Below, in pieces: positions 1-6,810 of a stretch of DNA of 18,476 nucleotides. The notes below the pieces were generated by a model that saw nothing but the letters and a program-made list of their open reading frames with translations, had not been told where the DNA came from and searched no databases. The stretch is from assembly GCA_011051425.1 (NCBI GenBank), contig DRLF01000294.1:1-18476 (forward strand), read 5' to 3'. This DNA is from Thiolapillus brandeum (GTDB lineage: Bacteria; Pseudomonadota; Gammaproteobacteria; Chromatiales; Chromatiaceae). Position 1 is the stretch's first letter, and each line of letters starts with the position of its first letter. The translations under genes were made by a program, and so were the position numbers.

Positions 1-160
1 CCACGGTGCGGTTCTCGTAGGCTTTGAGCTGCACTTCGGGTTCCAGTGTTTCCTCACGGTATTCCAGATCCAGTTCGGCAAGCGCCGGCAGCGCCAGAAA
101 CCCCGTCATGAAAAAAAGCGCGGCGGAAATCCGGTGGGAATCAATAACAGAAAACAGCAT
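1..160 (-). CDS. DUF2782-like small exported protein, 3' end outside window (partial)
   Basis: Only the first 53 codons are inside the window; the gene runs off the left edge. The protein begins with a short polar stretch, then a hydrophobic segment ending in an Ala-rich motif (LALPALA), which looks like a signal peptide with cleavage before ELDLEY. The following segment LEPEVQLKAYENRTV resembles the EPEVTIR..E..TI core of the DUF2782 family, small periplasmic proteins of unknown function that often lie near polA in gammaproteobacteria. The ATG at 160 is chosen because it gives a complete signal peptide; an internal ATG at 109 is an alternative. Neither has a clear Shine-Dalgarno sequence. 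The family call rests on a short similarity and is tentative. Confidence 0.5.
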   Translation of the reverse strand, partial: MLFSVIDSHRISAALFFMTGFLALPALAELDLEYREETLEPEVQLKAYENRTV

Positions 161-300
161 GGAGACTGGCAATAGCTTGCTCAAGGTGGCGTTTGGATGA
201 GGTATTAAACACTATTTGTTTTTCAATATAAACCTTGTTCCCGGTTTGCCCCGCAGAGCAGCAGCCTGGACAGTGAAGCCGGGCGGGTCAAGCCATTACC

Positions 301-337
301 GGTGCTTCCCTGCACCTGTGACAGACCTGCCTGTCTG
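301..337. repeat. Two small adjacent palindromes
   Basis: Two short perfect hairpins lie side by side in the 198-base gap between the DUF2782-like gene and the beta-helix gene. The first is GGTGC / loop TTCCCT / GCACC (301-316). The second is CAGAC / loop CTGCCT / GTCTG (322-337). The loop TTCCCT of the first is identical to that of the first hairpin of the larger palindrome array at 2761. The stems are only 5 bp, so chance is possible. No function is assigned. Confidence 0.45.
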
Positions 338-342
338 CAGAC

Positions 343-366
343 AAAAACCTGCCCCCCTTCAGGGGG
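343..366 (-). terminator. Weak terminator-like hairpin overlapping the stop codon of the beta-helix gene
   Basis: Read on the minus strand, a CCCCC / TGAA / GGGGG stem-loop (366-353) is followed, after a few GC-rich bases, by five T residues (347-343). The TGA stop of the upstream gene sits in the loop. The stem is short and the T run is separated from it, so this is a weak rho-independent terminator candidate. Confidence 0.4.
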
Positions 367-2617
367 AAATACCGTTGCCAACCCGCAAGATTCCCTGGTC
401 CATCACGCGAAAACGGGGGAACAAGATCACCTCGGGCGCAGAATAGATGACCTTGCTGTTGCCATCGATGGAAAGTTCATTGCCAGCACCTGCACCATTG
501 ATATCACCGGCCTTTATCGATACGGTGGTCGCACAATAGTATTCTTCATTGACATAACTGTCCGGCCCCTGAACTTCCAGATCTGTCGTGCCCGGCGGGC
601 AGGACTCATCGTCGATGATGGTAATCTGCGCCTGAGAGGGTGATCCCAGGGCTACACCCACCGGGTTACTCAAGACCAGCGTAAAGTATTCACCACCTTC
701 TGCCTTTGCATCGTCATCGATAGAGATATTCAGGGATTTGCTGGTCTCACCATTCTGCAGCGTAAGCGTACCCGAACTGCTCACATAGTCGCTACCGCTC
801 ATGGCGGTATTGTCAACAGTCGCATAACCCACAGAAACCTGTCCGGCACTGCTGCCGCTACGGTTTACCGTCACGCTGACGCTACCAGCCGTTTCATCAA
901 CATCATAGTTTGCCTGCGCCAGGGCCAACTCAGCCGGCGACTCCGTATACAGGTCATCGGACAATTTACTGGTCGTGCCTGCACCATAGAAATGAATAAC
1001 ACCATTGGCCATTGCCATGCTTTGGGTTCGCAGCCCTTCATCAGCCGTCAGTGAACGGGACAGGGTGGCAGTCCAGTTGCCACTGGCATCGGCAGTGGCT
1101 TCGCTCAAAAATTCCTTTGCCTCGATACGGCCATCCAGATCATCCGCATACAGATAGATCCGGCAATTGGGACAGGCTGCCGAAATAGTGGTGGGTCCAG
1201 GCAATACAGCATCATCACCCTGAGTACCGGTAACAGATGTACCGTTGATGCCGGTCACCTTCGCCGGATTGAACTTGCGCAGTTCTACGGGCACTCCCGG
1301 TGAAGCAAAACGGTAAACATGGTCGGGATGTGTGGCTGCACCGGCATCGATGACCATATTCTTGCGTACAGTAATCCACCGGCCGCTGCCGGCAGCAAAG
1401 CTCTGGGTCAGAATGGCGCTATCGAAATCGGTGCCGTCATCCCCCGGATCGAAACCATTGCGGGTATGCACGATCAGGTTGTTCTCTACCAGAAGTTCCG
1501 TGCCCTGGAGCAGCATCCCCTGACCACATACGCCAGCATCCTTACCGGCCAGATCACGCCCGATGACGTTCAGCGTCACGGTATTCCCAACACCGGCAAT
1601 TTCCATAGTGATCGGCGGCGTATCATTGGTCGACTGCGGGACATGCAAGCCCACCAAGCGATTGTTGGTCACCGTATTGTTATCGCCCGTTACCTGAATA
1701 CCGCGGCCCCCATACCAGAGGCTGGCATTGTAATCCAGCTCCCGAGCGCAGTTTACGCCGGTATCGTGGGGCGCAGGGACATGGCCCTGTGAGTCCATGC
1801 CAATGTAGTTGGCTTCGATCAGGTTGTTGTCACCACCGCTGGTTATGCGGATTGCCCGTTCAAAAGCACCGATGATGCGATTGCCGCGAATGATATTGTT
1901 GTCGGAATCCTCATTCGGCAGGATGATCCCACCCCGGGCCAACGAACGCATCGCCTGTGTCGATGCCGTTGAAGCCAGCGACAATCCACTGCCGTTTGCT
2001 TTCAGGCCCATCCAGTTGTTTTCCACCAGATTGTTACCTTCGTAAAGGATGATCTGGCCACCACCGATAAAACCAAGATTACGGATCACGTTGTTGGACG
2101 TGCGTACTTCGAGGGAGACGCCAAACGTTGGCAGGTTGTCACGATTGGTATTGACCATGATTTTCGGCGCATTTGCCCGTCCTCCGGGCTGCGTATTGCC
2201 GTCGATGGTGACCTGCCCGCTCACATCGGTGATGTAACGTCGCTTGAGCTCCCACTCATAGGACTCATCGATCTGCACTTTCCAGTACTGCAGGGCAGCA
2301 TCATAATTGGGGTCGTTGAGGGGAAGGTTGAATTCGATGGAAATGGGACGATCTGAGTCCGGTCGTGCGCTGGCTTCGACAATTGCCCGCCGCAGCGTGC
2401 ATTTTCCGTCCGACTCGGGAAAAAACAGGGCGCCATCGATATAGGTACAGGTGCTCCGGCTGAAATTGCTGCTGGTCGCCAGGTCTTCCGACGAATTGAC
2501 GACAATGGTTGTCGGCGCCGCCTGCAACTGTGCGGATGCAACCCCGAAGGCACAGCCTGCCAGCAAGGCAAGGTAAGCCTTCGATCTTCGGATGTGTGCA
2601 GTATGAGTGGTTTTCAT
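359..2617 (-). CDS. Secreted right-handed beta-helix protein with CSLREA-like region and Calx-beta domain
   Basis: The protein has 752 residues from the chosen start. Residues 1-33 form a signal peptide (basic N-terminus, hydrophobic core, cleavage near QLQAA). Residues 36-85 (TTIVVNSSEDL...GKCTLRRAIVEA) match the CSLREA pattern that opens many secreted repeat proteins. Residues about 170-390 carry repeated Asn ladders (NNVIRNLGF, NNLVENNWMG, NNIIRGNRIIG, NNLIEANYIG, NNTVTNNRLVG), typical of a parallel beta-helix. Residues about 563-672 are a Calx-beta domain, with the characteristic GSDYVSSSGTLTL and GGEYFTLVLSNP segments and a DD-rich end. The C-terminus (EVILFPRFRVMDQGILRVGNG) resembles a short repeat (IxLxPGFxVxxGxxFxA) often found at the ends of secreted proteins. 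The ATG at 2617 is preferred over an upstream ATG at 2707 because a strong Shine-Dalgarno sequence precedes it and the signal peptide then lies at the N-terminus. A surface or extracellular role, such as polysaccharide binding or adhesion, is inference; no catalytic residues were recognised. Confidence 0.85.
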   Translation of the reverse strand: MKTTHTAHIRRSKAYLALLAGCAFGVASAQLQAAPTTIVVNSSEDLATSSNFSRSTCTYIDGALFFPESDGKCTLRRAIVEASARPDSDRPISIEFNLPLNDPNYDAALQYWKVQIDESYEWELKRRYITDVSGQVTIDGNTQPGGRANAPKIMVNTNRDNLPTFGVSLEVRTSNNVIRNLGFIGGGQIILYEGNNLVENNWMGLKANGSGLSLASTASTQAMRSLARGGIILPNEDSDNNIIRGNRIIGAFERAIRITSGGDNNLIEANYIGMDSQGHVPAPHDTGVNCARELDYNASLWYGGRGIQVTGDNNTVTNNRLVGLHVPQSTNDTPPITMEIAGVGNTVTLNVIGRDLAGKDAGVCGQGMLLQGTELLVENNLIVHTRNGFDPGDDGTDFDSAILTQSFAAGSGRWITVRKNMVIDAGAATHPDHVYRFASPGVPVELRKFNPAKVTGINGTSVTGTQGDDAVLPGPTTISAACPNCRIYLYADDLDGRIEAKEFLSEATADASGNWTATLSRSLTADEGLRTQSMAMANGVIHFYGAGTTSKLSDDLYTESPAELALAQANYDVDETAGSVSVTVNRSGSSAGQVSVGYATVDNTAMSGSDYVSSSGTLTLQNGETSKSLNISIDDDAKAEGGEYFTLVLSNPVGVALGSPSQAQITIIDDESCPPGTTDLEVQGPDSYVNEEYYCATTVSIKAGDINGAGAGNELSIDGNSKVIYSAPEVILFPRFRVMDQGILRVGNGISP

Positions 2618-2626
2618 TCTTGTATA

Positions 2627-2633
2627 CTCCTCC
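2627..2633 (-). promoter_or_regulatory. Shine-Dalgarno sequence that fixes the beta-helix gene start
   Basis: GGAGGAG on the minus strand lies 9 bases upstream of the ATG at 2617. It supports starting the protein at MKTTHTAHIRR rather than 30 codons further upstream. Confidence 0.8.
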
Positions 2634-2663
2634 ATTTCGCATATTCCATTGTTTTTATATGGA

Positions 2664-2691
2664 TATATAATATTTTTTTGCCCTGCAACAA
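2664..2691 (-). promoter_or_regulatory. Candidate promoter of the beta-helix gene in an AT-rich divergent region
   Basis: On the minus strand TTGTTG (2691-2686) and TATATA (2669-2664) are spaced by 16 bases and lie about 50 bases upstream of the start codon. The same AT-rich block reads TATAAT on the plus strand at 2666-2671, which could serve as a -10 box for the divergent methyltransferase gene, although no good -35 precedes it. The AT-rich half of this intergenic region (about 2640-2760) holds no other recognisable element. AT-rich DNA yields such matches easily, so confidence is low. Confidence 0.35.
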
Positions 2692-2760
2692 TAACACAGC
2701 TCATCAAAATTGCTTCAGGTCATTGCCAGGAAACGGGTTTCCCTTTATTCTTTAACAATT

Positions 2761-2906
2761 GTCGTAAAAGCCCTTCCCTGGGCTTTTACGACTCGGATTC
2801 GGAAAAATGCGATTTTCCGAATCCTCCATTTTCAATGACTTACAGCCATCGAAAATGGCGATGCATCCCTGCATCGCGGAGGCTGTCGCCTTTTGCGACA
2901 CCCTCC
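2761..2906. repeat. Array of five consecutive, different palindromes
   Basis: Five inverted repeats follow one another with 0-2 bases between them. (1) 2761-2773 / 2780-2792: 13-bp perfect stem, loop TTCCCT. (2) 2795-2806 / 2813-2824: 12-bp perfect stem, loop ATGCGA. (3) 2826-2836 / 2848-2858: 11 bp with one mismatch, loop ACTTACAGC. (4) 2858-2864 / 2871-2877: 7-bp stem plus an A-T closing pair, loop ATCCCT. (5) 2878-2889 / 2895-2906: 12 positions with one C-C mismatch, loop CTTTT. The stems do not resemble each other in sequence, so this is not one element repeated; only the architecture and the loop (A/T)TCCCT recur. No T run follows any stem, so ordinary terminators are unlikely. The array occupies the right half of the 2618-2937 gap and ends 31 bases before the methyltransferase start. 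I cannot assign it to a named repeat family. Confidence 0.9.
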
Positions 2907-2937
2907 TTCGGTCAGAATCAATTTCCGGGAAACACGC

Positions 2938-3597
2938 ATGATGACAGTCAGCAACAGAGATGCCCGTTACAACATGGCCTATCAGCAGATTCGCCCCTGG
3001 GACGTTTTTGACGATCAGGTGCTGGATATCATGCAGAGCCTTCCCCGTGAGCAGTTCGTTCCTCATGCCTACCGCAGCCTGGCATTTGCTGACACGCGCA
3101 TTCCCCTGGGACATGGTCAGGTGATGATGGAACCCAAACTGGAAGCCCGCATGCTGCAGTCACTGGCCGTCAGGCCCAGCGACCAGATCCTGGAAGTCGG
3201 CACCGGCAGCGGCTTCGTCACCGCCTGCCTGGCCTCACTGGGAAATTCTGTCAGCAGCTTTGACATCTATGACGCGTTTATCAACACGGCAAAAGAAAAG
3301 ATCGCCATGCAGGGTATCAATAATGTTCACCTGCACCTGGGAAATGCATTCGCCGCCGAACTGCCCAGAGAAGGATTCGATGTGATCGCGGTGACCGGTT
3401 CATTGCCTGCCTACAGTGATCAGTGTGAACAGTTCCTCGCTCCCGGCGGACGTCTGTTCATGGTTGTAGGCACATCCCCGGTCATGGAAGCCATACTGGT
3501 CACCCGTCAAGGCGACGAGTTCGTGGAAGAGCACCTGTTCGAGACGGATCTACCACCGCTGGAACTGCTGCCTCAGCCTTCCCGCTTCTCGTTCTGA
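2938..3597 (+). CDS. Protein-L-isoaspartate O-methyltransferase-like protein, atypical clade
   Basis: This 219-residue class I S-adenosylmethionine-dependent methyltransferase resembles the isoaspartate repair enzyme Pcm. Visible features are the N-terminal segment MAYQQIRPWDVFDDQVLD (13-30), the segment REQFVPHAYRSLAF (37-50), the SAM-binding motif ILEVGTGSGFVTACLA (84-99) and the late motif LAPGGRLFMVVG (167-178). Canonical Pcm enzymes carry GQTISQP around residue 60, with a conserved Thr-Ile-Ser. Here the segment reads GHGQVMMEP, so those residues are missing and the substrate is uncertain. I recall similar LGHGQ-MM-P proteins encoded near tolC and waaA in other gammaproteobacteria; that is memory, not a search. 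The start at 2938 (ATGATG) is preferred over an ATG at 2893, which lies inside the palindrome array. The Shine-Dalgarno sequence is weak. The last 25 bases overlap the end of the opposing waaA. Confidence 0.85.
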   Translation: MMTVSNRDARYNMAYQQIRPWDVFDDQVLDIMQSLPREQFVPHAYRSLAFADTRIPLGHGQVMMEPKLEARMLQSLAVRPSDQILEVGTGSGFVTACLASLGNSVSSFDIYDAFINTAKEKIAMQGINNVHLHLGNAFAAELPREGFDVIAVTGSLPAYSDQCEQFLAPGGRLFMVVGTSPVMEAILVTRQGDEFVEEHLFETDLPPLELLPQPSRFSF

Positions 3598-4883
3598 GCG
3601 GAAGAAGCCGGCGCTCCCCGATCTTCCTGGAGAAAACCGTCCACCATATTCACCAGATGCTGCAGAGCACCGCGGTTCTGCTCCACAGCCTGCCGGCCGT
3701 GCTCACCCACCCGCGAGCGTTCACTCGCATCCTGCAGCCAGGCAGCAACCTGCTCTGACAGCTCCTCTATATCCTGCACCATGACACCGGCGCCCTGATC
3801 GCGCAGCAGGCGTGCAATCGCTGAAAAGTTGAACACATGGGGGCCGAACAGTACTGGCACTCCCTGGGCGGCAGCCTCGAGCATATTGTGTCCACCCACT
3901 TTGACCAGGCTGCCACCGATAAACGCCACATCGGCCACCCCCAGAAATACGGGCAGCTCACCCATGGTGTCTCCCAGAAACACCTGGGTCTGCTGGTCGC
4001 AGGCCCGTTCACTGGATCGCCGCAACAGGGAAAATCCCAGCCGCTGCACCAGCATTGCCACGCGCTCAAAACGCTCCGGATGACGGGGAACCAGTACCAG
4101 CAGGGCCGACGGAATCTGCGCCAGAATCTTTCTGTGTGCCGCCAGCACCAGTTCCTCCTCCCCTTCATGGGTACTGGCAGCCACCCATACCGGCCGGTCG
4201 CCCCAGACACGGCGCACCACCTGGGTCTGCTCCTGCACGCTGGCGGGAATACGCATGTCGAACTTGATGCTGCCGGTAACCCTGACACGCTCCTGCGGAA
4301 CCCCCAGGTCGATGAAGCGCCGGGCATCTGCCTCCGACTGGGCAGCAACCGCATCGATCATTCCAAAAACTTTTTGTGAAAACTTACGCAGATAGCCGTA
4401 ACGCCTGGCCGATCGCGCAGAAAGGCGGCCATTGGCCAGCAGCGTTGGAACCTGCTGCTCCCTGCAGAGGCGCAGCATGTTCGGCCAGATCTCGGTTTCC
4501 ACCATGACCAGCAGCCGCGGCTGAATCCTGTCGAGAAAGCAGCGTACCGCCGCAGGCAGGTCATAGGGATAGTAGACATGGAAGACGTCCTGACCGAACA
4601 GCAGGCGCACCCGTTCCGAACCGGTGGGCGTGGAGGTCGTGATGGTCAGGGAAAGCGCCGGCCAGTGCTGCTGCAGATGCTTTACCAGAGGTTCGATGGC
4701 CTGCACCTCACCCACAGACACCGCATGAATCCACACACCGCCAGCCGCCGGTTTGCCAATGAAAAAGCCCATGCGCTCTCCCCAGCGCTTCCCGTACTCG
4801 GGTGACTTGCTGCTGCGCCAAAGAAGACGCAGCAGCACGAAAGGCAACATCAGGTAAAGCAACGGGGTATAGATCAGCCTCAT
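3573..4883 (-). CDS. waaA: 3-deoxy-D-manno-octulosonic acid (Kdo) transferase
   Basis: The protein has 436 residues, slightly longer than the usual ~425. It transfers Kdo from CMP-Kdo to the lipid A precursor on the cytoplasmic face of the inner membrane. A hydrophobic anchor lies at about residues 5-22. The segment WIHAVSVGEVQAIEPL (51-66) contains the conserved SVGE with the catalytic glutamate E59; ETEIWPN (129-135) is also diagnostic. The C-terminal half has the GT-B donor-site features VAASTHEGEEE and GGSLVKVGGHNMLEAAAQGVPVLFGP-type sequence. The start overlaps the aldo/keto reductase stop by 4 bases (ATGA), so translation is probably coupled. It is the last gene of the minus-strand LPS cluster, and its 3' end overlaps the convergent methyltransferase gene by 25 bases. 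No terminator is visible after it. Confidence 0.97.
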   Translation of the reverse strand: MRLIYTPLLYLMLPFVLLRLLWRSSKSPEYGKRWGERMGFFIGKPAAGGVWIHAVSVGEVQAIEPLVKHLQQHWPALSLTITTSTPTGSERVRLLFGQDVFHVYYPYDLPAAVRCFLDRIQPRLLVMVETEIWPNMLRLCREQQVPTLLANGRLSARSARRYGYLRKFSQKVFGMIDAVAAQSEADARRFIDLGVPQERVRVTGSIKFDMRIPASVQEQTQVVRRVWGDRPVWVAASTHEGEEELVLAAHRKILAQIPSALLVLVPRHPERFERVAMLVQRLGFSLLRRSSERACDQQTQVFLGDTMGELPVFLGVADVAFIGGSLVKVGGHNMLEAAAQGVPVLFGPHVFNFSAIARLLRDQGAGVMVQDIEELSEQVAAWLQDASERSRVGEHGRQAVEQNRGALQHLVNMVDGFLQEDRGAPASSAQNEKREG

Positions 4884-5653
4884 GAGATCTCATCCATGAT
4901 GGCCACGTTCTGCCGCAGATGATGCGGATCGATGGTACCCACGATCATGCTGCTGACACCGGGCAGGCTGAACACATGGCGCATGGAAGCACGCACACCT
5001 TCCAACCCCTGAACATGACCGCTCATGAGGCCCTTCTTCACCAGCACCCCCTTGCCCAGGCGCCGGGCCGCCTCCAGCACGGGCCGTTCCTCATCGTATT
5101 CCAGGTTGGCCGTGGCCATGACTACATCCATTTCCTCGACGACCCGCAGGCCGCCGGCCACGGTTTTCGATGACATGCCGTGCGCGCGGATCAGACCTCT
5201 CTCCTTGAGTTCCCTGAGGGCATCGAGGGCGCCTTCGTGTTCCAGGATCTGAAGATCATCCCCACTCGAATGGATCAGCACACAATCCAGGTAGTCCGTG
5301 CGCAGGTCGCGCAGGCTTTGCTCAACCGCAGCCCTGGTATGCGCATGACTGAAATCGAAGGACGAACACCCCTTTTCGAAGATCTCTCCCACCTTCGAGA
5401 CGATGACCCAGTCCCCCCTCGGTCCCGGCAGCAGCTGGCCGAGCCGCTGCTGGGCCGTACCGTAGGCGGGAGCCGTATCCAGCAGATTGATACCCAGTTC
5501 CCTGGCCAGTTCCAGGATAGACTTCACGGAAGCGTCATCGGGTATCTCGAAGGCCGAGGGATATTTGACCTGCTGGTTCCGTCCAAACTTGACGGTGCCC
5601 AGCCCCAGAGGGCTGACACGAATGCCGGTGCTACCAAGATCTCTCAGCTCCAT
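4880..5653 (-). CDS. Aldo/keto reductase
   Basis: This 257-residue member of the aldo/keto reductase superfamily is an NAD(P)H-dependent carbonyl reductase by fold. It has the expected catalytic tetrad: D59 and Y64 in LLDTAPAYG, K87 in IVSKVGE, and H128 in VLIHSS. The N-terminus (RDLGSTGIRVSPLGLGTVKFG) and the C-terminal cofactor-binding region (SMIVGTIDPHHLRQN) are both recognisable, so it is complete although at the short end of the family. It overlaps the FAD oxidoreductase gene by 10 bases and waaA by 4, placing it firmly in the LPS operon. The substrate is unknown; a sugar or a product of the neighbouring flavoprotein is inferred only from position. Confidence 0.92.
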   Translation of the reverse strand: MELRDLGSTGIRVSPLGLGTVKFGRNQQVKYPSAFEIPDDASVKSILELARELGINLLDTAPAYGTAQQRLGQLLPGPRGDWVIVSKVGEIFEKGCSSFDFSHAHTRAAVEQSLRDLRTDYLDCVLIHSSGDDLQILEHEGALDALRELKERGLIRAHGMSSKTVAGGLRVVEEMDVVMATANLEYDEERPVLEAARRLGKGVLVKKGLMSGHVQGLEGVRASMRHVFSLPGVSSMIVGTIDPHHLRQNVAIMDEIS

Positions 5654-6810
5654 GACCGCACCGTTTCCCAGGGCAGACTTGCCAGCGCCGGCCTGGACAG
5701 GGGCATTTCAAACGGCCCGCCATCCGGTGACGGTTGTCCGGCCTCCTTCAGCCGGGCCAGCACCTCAGCTGCCAGCCTTGGGGCAAACGCCAGCTTGGTG
5801 GGCCAGGCCACCAGCAGGTCACCGGCCTCCCCGACAAAACTTTCCTGGGGACGCTTGCCTCCGGAGGTGGCGACTTCGGCACGCTGAATGGGCAGCGTGG
5901 CCCAGGCGGCATCCCTGACAGTCACCCAGGGCAGCAGGCGGGCAAGCTCTGAGCCTGCGGCCGCTATCTGCTCATCCGTATCGCGCCGCACTCCCTCCTC
6001 GGCCAGCTGGCCACCCAGATACCAGATCTGCTTCCCTTCGCCCAGGGGATAGCTGGTGATGGTCAGACGCGGGTTGGCGCTTGCGCCCAGACAGTGGGCA
6101 AAAACCGCAGGCAGCCGGGCCTTGAGCATGACCATATGCAGGGGGCGTTTTTGCATCTTGGGTTTTTTCAGCCCCCAGGCCGCCAGCAAACCCGCATTGC
6201 CTTCACCTGCCGTGAGCAGAATCTTACCCGGCTGCAGCTGCGTGTCGCCGATCCGCACCATACCGTTTTCCACCAACAGATCGGCCGGATCATATTTCCA
6301 GCAGTATGGCAGAGCCTGATCGGCCAGGTGGTGCATCAGGGATGCCGTATCGAGCACCGGCTCCTGCAACCGGTAGAGGCTGCCGTGAAAACCGGGTGCA
6401 TCGAAAGGCGCCGGCAGATCCGGCGCTGACACGGCCTGCACGCGGCTGCGCATGAGCTTGCTGGCAAACAGTCCCGCGACACCTGAGCTGAGACTGCCGC
6501 TGGACCAGAGATACTGGTGTTCGGACAACAGCCGCACGGCGGAAAGATCCAGTTCACCCTTGCCCTGCAGGCAGGCCCGCCAGATACCGGGCATAGCGGC
6601 GATGGACTGTGCCGAACCGCTCAGCCTGCCCTTCAGGGCGTACTTGGTGCCACCGTGAATGATTCCCTGTGAGGCAATGGACTGCACGCCGCCCAGGACG
6701 CGGGATTCCAGCAACAGCACGCTGTAACCTGCCTGCCGGGCACGCAGCAGCGTCCACAGACCGGCTATGCCACCGCCGAAAATCAGCAGGTCTGGCCGGA
6801 CGGTATTCAC
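5644..6810 (-). CDS. FAD-dependent oxidoreductase (DAO/GlpA-like fold)
   Basis: This 388-residue flavoprotein begins with the Rossmann FAD-binding motif FGGGIAGLW (11-19), with the acidic ribose-binding E35 at the end of the second strand (VLLLES). The segment SQGIIHGGTKYALKG (47-61) resembles the active-site loop of the D-amino-acid oxidase / glycerol-3-phosphate dehydrogenase superfamily. A later FAD segment, KILLTAGEGNAGLL, is also typical. The start codon is GTG at 6810, preceded by CAGGG at suitable distance and overlapping the hldE stop by 4 bases. The gene overlaps the aldo/keto reductase gene at its other end. There is no signal peptide, so it is probably cytoplasmic. Its substrate cannot be told from sequence; such a gene between hldE and waaA has no role in standard LPS core synthesis. 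Confidence 0.9.
   Translation of the reverse strand: MNTVRPDLLIFGGGIAGLWTLLRARQAGYSVLLLESRVLGGVQSIASQGIIHGGTKYALKGRLSGSAQSIAAMPGIWRACLQGKGELDLSAVRLLSEHQYLWSSGSLSSGVAGLFASKLMRSRVQAVSAPDLPAPFDAPGFHGSLYRLQEPVLDTASLMHHLADQALPYCWKYDPADLLVENGMVRIGDTQLQPGKILLTAGEGNAGLLAAWGLKKPKMQKRPLHMVMLKARLPAVFAHCLGASANPRLTITSYPLGEGKQIWYLGGQLAEEGVRRDTDEQIAAAGSELARLLPWVTVRDAAWATLPIQRAEVATSGGKRPQESFVGEAGDLLVAWPTKLAFAPRLAAEVLARLKEAGQPSPDGGPFEMPLSRPALASLPWETVRSWS

Noticed and set aside
2618..2707. N-terminal extension of 30 residues on the beta-helix protein from an ATG at 2707
   Set aside because: It would place the signal peptide internally and ignore the strong GGAGGAG before the ATG at 2617.
2761..2792. Rho-independent terminator at the first palindrome
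   Set aside because: The 13-bp stem is strong but no T run follows on either strand, and no gene ends here.
2761..2906. Integron attC site, CRISPR array or REP/BIME element as explanation of the palindromes
   Set aside because: No attC core sites and no integrase; no repeated unit with spacers as in CRISPR; the stems share no sequence, unlike REP elements.
2893..2937. Upstream ATG at 2893 for the Pcm-like gene
   Set aside because: It lies inside palindrome 5 of the array, and the extra 15 residues do not match the family. The ATGATG at 2938 fits better.
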